Positions 5,950 through 10,381 of a stretch of DNA of 10,381 bases are shown here, piece by piece. The translations under genes and the position numbers were made by a program. Where the stretch lies: NCBI GenBank assembly GCA_002683535.1, contig NYTO01000005.1, positions 1 through 10,381 on the forward strand, read 5' to 3'. The notes under the pieces were generated by a model. The model saw only the letters and a list, made by a program, of their open reading frames with translations, searched no databases and had not been told where the DNA came from. This stretch comes from SAR116 cluster bacterium. GTDB taxonomy: Bacteria; Pseudomonadota; Alphaproteobacteria; Puniceispirillales; Puniceispirillaceae. The stretch's first letter is position 1, and each line of letters opens with the position of its first letter.

Positions 5950-7413
5950 ATGAAACATGCACCACCAAATATCATCCTGATCATGTCCGACAATCAGTCG
6001 GCTGATTTCCTTGGCACCTACGGGAACAGCGAAGTTTATACACCGGCGCTGAATGCGCTGGCGCAGAACGGATTGCTCTTTCGAAATGCCTATTGTGTGA
6101 ATGCTATGTGTTCACCCTGTCGGGCATCTGTACTGACCGGATTGATGCCGTCCGCGCATGGTATCCACACCTGGCTGGATGATGGTCTCGAGGATCATTG
6201 GCCTGAAAAATGGAACGCAATTGGGGAATTTGAAAGTTTGCCGGACAGGCTGCAAGCCGCCGGCTACCAGACCGCGCTGATTGGAAAGTACCATCTTGGG
6301 AAGGCGTGGCAGCCCCCATCATCCTTTGATCACTGGGTGACGTTTCCGCATGGCCATACTGTAAGCTTCTATGGCAATAGAATGATTGAGAATGACAAGA
6401 ATTTTGTTCATGAGGGTCACTCGGTCGATTTCTTTACGGAGCGAACCATTGCTTTCCTTGAGGCGCAGGCATCCAGCGCAGCCCCGTTTTTTGCGTTTGT
6501 GCCCTATAACGGACCATATGGACACTGGCCTGCGATTAGGGGCAAGGCGGCAAACGCCTTTGCGGACCTTTATGACCAGACCCCGCTGAACTCTGTTCCG
6601 CGCGAGGGGTTGAGCCAGTCTGTCATTGATCGTTACACATCACGCGTGCTTGAAGTCGGCGCGCATCCCCATGAACGCTTCGCTGGCCCGCTGAAACTTC
6701 CAAATGATACAGACAGTCTGAAGAATTATTTCGCCCAGACATCGCTTATTGACAGCGGTGTTGGTCGTATTGTGGCTACCCTCAAGACGCTTGAGATGGA
6801 TCAGAATACGTTGGTGATCTATACATCCGACCACGGGTTTTCGCTTGGCAATCATGGTATCTGGGGTCATGGTCTGGCCGCTTGGCCCTCTTCGATGCAT
6901 CGGCCAAGCTATAATATCCCGCTGATCATCAGCGGCTGTGGCGTGGCCCATAACGAGACGCCGGCACTTGTCAGTCAACTGGACCTGCCAAATACAATCC
7001 TGTCCTTTGCCGGTTTGCCCCTGCTGGAAGGTGATCTGACAGATTCGTTGCCGCTTGACCTTGCTGGTCCGTTGGCATCCCACCGTGATGCCATATTCAT
7101 AGAACAGGAAGAAACCCGTGCCATCAGAACCAACGCCTATCTTTATGTGGAGCGGTTTACAGTTGACGGTTTTGATGGGTTGGAGCCGGAAATGTACGAT
7201 CTTGTCAACGATCCGGATGAGCGAACAAACATTGTGAACATGCCGGCTGTTGAGGATATACAGACCCGTCTGGCATACCAGCTCCATGCATATTTTGAAA
7301 CGGTCTCGGCACCAACTCGGGACCTCTGGCGTGGTGGCAGGCCTAAATCAAATATAAGCCACAAGGCATTCTGGCAAACGGCGTGGGGGGAGGACTGGAA
7401 CTGTGACTTCTGA
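5950..7413 (+). CDS. Type I (formylglycine) sulfatase, arylsulfatase A superfamily, cytoplasmic
   Basis: A 487-residue sulfatase that should release sulfate from an organic sulfate ester. Seen: N-terminal PNIILIMSDNQ with metal ligands Asp14 and probably Asn15; the activation motif CSPCRASVLTG (54-64), whose Cys54 would become formylglycine and Arg58 assist; IGKYHLG (112-118) with Lys113 and His115; TSDHGFSLGNHG (292-303) with metal residues Asp294 and His295. The Lys usually found in the following GEHG-x-WGK block is replaced: here NHGIWGHG places His307 there. The C-terminal EPEMYDLVNDPDERTN (412-427) is the typical sulfatase tail. There is no signal peptide, so the enzyme acts after import. 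It follows the amidohydrolase by 42 bp without a terminator. The start lacks a strong ribosome-binding site, but sits only six codons before the conserved beta strand. The maturation enzyme is not in the window. Substrate is unknown; it does not look like choline sulfatase. Confidence 0.9.
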   Translation: MKHAPPNIILIMSDNQSADFLGTYGNSEVYTPALNALAQNGLLFRNAYCVNAMCSPCRASVLTGLMPSAHGIHTWLDDGLEDHWPEKWNAIGEFESLPDRLQAAGYQTALIGKYHLGKAWQPPSSFDHWVTFPHGHTVSFYGNRMIENDKNFVHEGHSVDFFTERTIAFLEAQASSAAPFFAFVPYNGPYGHWPAIRGKAANAFADLYDQTPLNSVPREGLSQSVIDRYTSRVLEVGAHPHERFAGPLKLPNDTDSLKNYFAQTSLIDSGVGRIVATLKTLEMDQNTLVIYTSDHGFSLGNHGIWGHGLAAWPSSMHRPSYNIPLIISGCGVAHNETPALVSQLDLPNTILSFAGLPLLEGDLTDSLPLDLAGPLASHRDAIFIEQEETRAIRTNAYLYVERFTVDGFDGLEPEMYDLVNDPDERTNIVNMPAVEDIQTRLAYQLHAYFETVSAPTRDLWRGGRPKSNISHKAFWQTAWGEDWNCDF

Positions 7414-7612
7414 GTACGGCCCTGTAACGTCCGCCACTCCTCAAAAAACAGGCCATCTTTTTTTCGATTAAACTTATTTCTATCAGCATTATCAATGTCC
7501 TGCAGTATCTGAGCCATGGATGCTTTTGTCACGTCCCCCTTACACCCAGGTTTTTTGCGCGGCATTCCGGCGCGTTTTGCAAGTGATTGCTTGATCTTTG
7601 GGTGAAACGACG
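7414..7612 (-). pseudogene. Coding-like minus-strand stretch, unrecognised; possible gene remnant
   Basis: In the gap between sulfatase and GMC gene, one minus-strand frame reads as ordinary-looking protein: ETSFHPKIKQSLAKRAGMPR, then a KKPG turn, GDVTKASMAQILQDIDNA, and RKKDGLFFEEWRTLQ. It is open throughout, with a helix-rich, basic composition. I do not recognise the family. In the same frame it runs without a stop into the antisense of both neighbouring genes, so neither a start nor an end is defined and it cannot be an intact gene as it stands. An ATG lies at the MPRKKPG position. It may be what is left of a gene lost at this junction. Alternatively it is chance: the A/T runs of the overlapping terminator supply several of its Lys and Phe codons. 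Confidence 0.3.
7418..7464 (+). terminator. Candidate Rho-independent terminator after the sulfatase
   Basis: GGCCCTGT (7418-7425) can pair with ACAGGCC (7448-7454) with one bulged C and a long 22-nt loop, followed almost directly by seven Ts (7458-7464). It begins five bases after the sulfatase stop. The long loop makes it less than ideal, but it would end the TAXI-amidohydrolase-sulfatase transcript. Confidence 0.45.
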
Positions 7613-7658
7613 TCTCAATGGCTCTGCACGGTCGTTCAAGGATATCGCGAGGCCTATC

Positions 7659-9338
7659 ATGGCAAACCAGGCAGAGTTCGATTATGTGATTGTTGGCGCA
7701 GGCTCGGCCGGGTGCGTGCTGGCCAGCAAGCTGAGCGCATCGGGCGAGTTTGATGTGCTGTTGCTGGAAGCCGGCCCGCCTGACCGCAACCTGATGATCC
7801 ATATTCCGGCGGGCGTTTACAGCGCCTATCGCAACCCTTCGATCAACTGGAACTATTTCAGCGCGGCTGAACCATCACTGAACAAGCGTGCTGTCTGGAC
7901 ACCGCGCGGCCGGGTGCTGGGCGGCTCATCCTCGATCAACTCGATGGTGTATATGCGTGGTCACCCTGACAATTATGATGGCTGGGCCGAGGATTTTGAT
8001 CTGCCAGCCTGGAAATTCAAGAACTGCCTGCCCTATTTCCGCGCGGGTGAGTCATCAGACCGCGGGGCCGATACATGGCGCGGCGACAGTGGTCCGCTGC
8101 AGGTTACCAAAAGCCATCACCAGAGCCCGCTGATCGACGCCTTTCTTGAGGCCGGAGACGAAACGGGTCAGGGCCGTTCGGATGATCTGAACGGTTACAG
8201 GCCAGAGGGGCTGAGCCGTCTTGATGCCACGATTGGCAACGGCCAGCGTTGCAGTGCGGCGGTCGCCCATCTGAAGCCAGCGCGTGGACGCAAGAACTTG
8301 ACTGTATTGACCGGCGCGGCTGTGCGTGATCTGAGCATCACTGGCAATCGGGCCGACAAGGTCAGTTTTAGGCATCGCGGCACCCCCCACACAATTCAGG
8401 TGCGGCGCGAGATTATCCTGTCGGGTGGCGCGATCAATTCCCCGCAGATTCTCCTGCGATCGGGAATTGGTCCTGAAGATCATCTGCGGGATGCTGGTAT
8501 CAGGACGCAGGTAAAGCTTGCCGGTGTCGGGCGCAATCTGCAGGACCATCCGACGATGGTGCTGCAGTTCAAAAGCCGCAAATCTTTTGAGATGCATCGC
8601 CTGAACAACCCGCTGAAAAAGCTTGGCGTCGGGCTGGAATGGCTGTCACGGCGCACGGGAATTGCCACCTCGCATATCTGGGAAGCAGGCGGCCTCGTGC
8701 GCAGTCATGACAACGCAGCACGCCCTGATCTCCAGTATCATTTTGGACCAACAGGGTTTGAAGAGGTGGGCAACAGTTTTCGGGTGACGCAGGGCTTTTC
8801 ATTCCATATCGATCTTCTGTATCCGGAAAGCACTGGCCGCGTTGAACTCGACCCCAAAAACCATTTTGGCAAGCCCGTAATTCTGTTCAACTACATGGCT
8901 GCCGCCGCCGATATGACAGGCATGATGAACGGCGTGAAAAAGGCCCGCGACATAACAAACTCGGCTGCCTTCAAAGATCTGAATGGCGGTGAAACAGGGC
9001 CGATGGCACAGGCCATGACAGATGATGAAATCAAGGCTGTCATCGCTGATGAATGCGCCACCGACTATCATCCTTCCTGCACCTGCCGCATGGGATATGA
9101 TGATGATGCGGTGGTCGATGAATGGGGCCGTGTACATGGCGTTGAAGGGCTGCGGGTCGTTGATGCATCCATCATGCCGCGCGTTGTTGGCGGCAATCTG
9201 AATGCCCCGACGCAGATGATCGCATCCCGTATTGCAGATCATATCATCGGTGTTGCACAGCTGGCACCCGAGCACGCCAGCTATTCATTTCAGGACGAAA
9301 AAACTGGCAGCAGAAACGCCCGCCGGATGATCGGCTGA
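7659..9338 (+). CDS. GMC-family FAD-dependent oxidoreductase, choline dehydrogenase-like
   Basis: A 559-residue flavoenzyme that oxidises an alcohol to an aldehyde or ketone. Seen: Rossmann FAD motif DYVIVGAGSAGCVLASKL (8-25) and LLLEAGP (34-40); GMC signature 1 GRVLGGSSSINSMVYMRG (84-101); signature 2 SGGAINSPQILLRSGIG (255-271); the active-site block YHPSCTCRMG (470-479) with catalytic His471; and GGNLNAPTQMIA (511-522) with Asn513/Asn515. The layout is that of BetA-type choline dehydrogenases, but this subfamily also includes dehydrogenases for other alcohols, so I assign no symbol. I chose the ATG at 7659 rather than an upstream in-frame ATG at 7587: GCGAGG at 7647-7652 is suitably spaced, and family proteins begin just before the Rossmann strand, whereas the extra 24 residues look non-native. 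No signal peptide. Codon use is more GC-rich than in the operon to the left. The inositol-dehydrogenase-type gene follows after 82 bp. Confidence 0.9.
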   Translation: MANQAEFDYVIVGAGSAGCVLASKLSASGEFDVLLLEAGPPDRNLMIHIPAGVYSAYRNPSINWNYFSAAEPSLNKRAVWTPRGRVLGGSSSINSMVYMRGHPDNYDGWAEDFDLPAWKFKNCLPYFRAGESSDRGADTWRGDSGPLQVTKSHHQSPLIDAFLEAGDETGQGRSDDLNGYRPEGLSRLDATIGNGQRCSAAVAHLKPARGRKNLTVLTGAAVRDLSITGNRADKVSFRHRGTPHTIQVRREIILSGGAINSPQILLRSGIGPEDHLRDAGIRTQVKLAGVGRNLQDHPTMVLQFKSRKSFEMHRLNNPLKKLGVGLEWLSRRTGIATSHIWEAGGLVRSHDNAARPDLQYHFGPTGFEEVGNSFRVTQGFSFHIDLLYPESTGRVELDPKNHFGKPVILFNYMAAAADMTGMMNGVKKARDITNSAAFKDLNGGETGPMAQAMTDDEIKAVIADECATDYHPSCTCRMGYDDDAVVDEWGRVHGVEGLRVVDASIMPRVVGGNLNAPTQMIASRIADHIIGVAQLAPEHASYSFQDEKTGSRNARRMIG

Positions 9339-9366
9339 TCCCGATTGATATCGAACACTATTGCAT

Positions 9367-9386
9367 ACCAATGCCCGAATATTGGT
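9367..9386. promoter_or_regulatory. Inverted repeat ACCAAT-N8-ATTGGT before the iolG-like gene
   Basis: ACCAAT (9367-9372) and ATTGGT (9381-9386) are perfect 6-bp inverted arms around an 8-nt spacer, in the 82-bp gap between the GMC and iolG-like genes, 34 bp before the start codon. It could be a dimeric regulator site or a small hairpin; there is no T-run. The function is unproven. Confidence 0.25.
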
Positions 9387-9420
9387 GGCTGAAAATCTGA
9401 CTTTGGAAGGTGGTAAAGCA

Positions 9421-10381
9421 ATGAAAAAACTGGCAATTCTGGGGGCAGGGCGGATTGGCCAGGTGCATGCCCGGGCAATTTCCAGCAGTGACAAGGCAGA
9501 CCTTGCAGCCATTTTTGATCCGGTGGCGGATGCCGCGCAGGCGATTGCCACGCGCTATGGGGCTGCGGTGATGGATGTTGATGCCATTGCGGCCGATGCC
9601 GGAATCGACGGGGTCATTCTGTGCACACCTACCGACCTGCATGCTGACCAGATCGAATTGTTCGCGCGTGCTGGCAAGGCGGTCTTCTGTGAAAAGCCGA
9701 TTGATCTGGACGCGGCGCGCGTGCGGGCCTGTCTGCAGGTGGTTGCCGAAATGGGTGCGCCGCTGATGGTCGGGTTCAACCGCCGGTTTGATCCGCATTT
9801 CATGGCGCTGAAAACAGCCATTGAAAATGGCCGGATCGGCACGCCTGAAATGGGTGTCATCACCTCGCGCGATCCGGGGGCGCCACCTGCCGACTATATC
9901 CGCCGGTCGGGGGGGATTTTCCGAGACATGATGATCCATGATTTCGACATGGCTGTGTTTTTGATGGGCGGCATGCCGACCAATGTGATGGCCACTGGCG
10001 CGGTGCTGACTGATCCGCAGATCGAAGCGCTTGACGATTTTGACAGCGCGACAGCAGTGCTTCGCTGGGCCGACGGACGGCAGGTGGCGATCTCGAATTC
10101 GCGGCGGGCAGTGTATGGTTATGACCAGCGCATTGAAATTCACGGGTCCAGCGGCATGGTGGCGGCACAGAACGAACACCCGGTGAATATCGAGATAGCA
10201 GATGCCGGCGGCTTTGCGCGGCCGCCGCTGCATGACTTTTTCATGACACGCTATGTGGATGCCTATGCCAACGAAATAAATGCGTTCATTGAGTCATTGG
10301 CACATGGTTCAGCATCGGTGCCGGTGGGTCAGGATGGCCTGAATGCGTTGCTGATTGCTGATGCCGCGCTGGCATCGGCAA
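9421..10381 (+). CDS. iolG: Inositol 2-dehydrogenase-type Gfo/Idh/MocA oxidoreductase (3' end outside window)
   Basis: The frame is open from the ATG at 9421 to the window end: 320 codons without a stop, while IolG proteins are about 330 residues, so only a short tail is missing. The enzyme oxidises myo-inositol, or a related cyclitol or sugar, to the 2-keto form with NAD+ in the cytoplasm. Seen: N-terminal Rossmann ILGAGRIGQVHA (6-17); CTPTDLHA (68-75); FCEKPIDL (89-96) with catalytic Lys92; MVGFNRRFDPHF (116-127); TSRDPGAPPADYI (148-160); and GGIFRDMMIHDFDM (164-177) with Asp169 and His173, spaced as Asp172/His176 of Bacillus subtilis IolG; then SNSRRAVYGYDQRIE (225-239). This pattern strongly favours IolG over other Gfo/Idh members, although scyllo-inositol or other polyol specificity is possible. 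GGAAGG (9405-9410) is the ribosome-binding site. The gene is GC-rich (37 of 60 bases at 9481-9540). No other iol genes are in view. Confidence 0.85.
   Translation, partial: MKKLAILGAGRIGQVHARAISSSDKADLAAIFDPVADAAQAIATRYGAAVMDVDAIAADAGIDGVILCTPTDLHADQIELFARAGKAVFCEKPIDLDAARVRACLQVVAEMGAPLMVGFNRRFDPHFMALKTAIENGRIGTPEMGVITSRDPGAPPADYIRRSGGIFRDMMIHDFDMAVFLMGGMPTNVMATGAVLTDPQIEALDDFDSATAVLRWADGRQVAISNSRRAVYGYDQRIEIHGSSGMVAAQNEHPVNIEIADAGGFARPPLHDFFMTRYVDAYANEINAFIESLAHGSASVPVGQDGLNALLIADAALASA

Noticed and set aside
5950..7413. Choline sulfatase (BetC) beside a BetA-like enzyme, i.e. a choline-O-sulfate pathway
   Set aside because: The sulfatase lacks BetC-like blocks that I recall (for example LCAPARASFM and the GERGLW region), and a likely terminator separates it from the GMC gene.
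7587..7658. 24-residue N-terminal extension of the GMC protein
   Set aside because: The extension precedes the usual family start, has no suitable ribosome-binding site, and overlaps the coding-like minus-strand stretch; the ATG at 7659 fits better.
9358..10233. 291-codon minus-strand ORF
   Set aside because: It is antisense to the iolG-like gene, whose conserved motifs are clear on the plus strand.
1..10381. CRISPR arrays, complete insertion sequences, rRNA or replication origins
   Set aside because: No regularly spaced repeats, transposase genes with terminal inverted repeats, or rRNA-like sequence were seen on reading both strands.

Overview
The window looks like chromosomal DNA of a marine alphaproteobacterium. 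I infer this from a TAXI-type TRAP transporter, a GMC dehydrogenase, an inositol-dehydrogenase-type enzyme and moderately GC-rich codon use; the placement rests on gene content only. All intact genes are on the plus strand.

Region 1 (1 to about 917) is AT-richer and looks like the end of an integrative element. It holds the 3' part of a proline-iminopeptidase-like alpha/beta hydrolase (2-607), then on the minus strand a truncated N-terminus of a phage-type tyrosine integrase (619-726), a pair of direct repeats (822-842), and a 19-nt copy of a tRNA-Ser 3' end (899-917) that could be an attachment-site scar. Native flanking DNA probably starts at about 918.

Region 2 (918-7464) is a likely uptake and catabolic operon: a TAXI periplasmic binding protein (1273-2319), its fused TRAP permease (2389-4725), a zinc-dependent class II HDAC-like amidohydrolase of the HDAH type (4795-5907) and a formylglycine-type sulfatase without signal peptide (5950-7413). 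A 9-bp hairpin separates binding protein and permease, and a candidate Rho-independent terminator follows the sulfatase. The arrangement suggests that a small acylated and/or sulfated solute is imported through TAXI-TRAP and stripped of its decorations in the cytoplasm. The substrate cannot be read from the sequence.

Region 3 (7414-10381) starts with a 245-bp gap that holds the terminator and a coding-like minus-strand stretch with no recognised family. Then come a choline-dehydrogenase-like GMC flavoenzyme (7659-9338) and a nearly complete inositol 2-dehydrogenase-type gene (iolG-like, 9421 to beyond the window end). These two are visibly GC-richer than the genes on the left and probably form a separate transcription unit concerned with polyol or sugar-alcohol oxidation.
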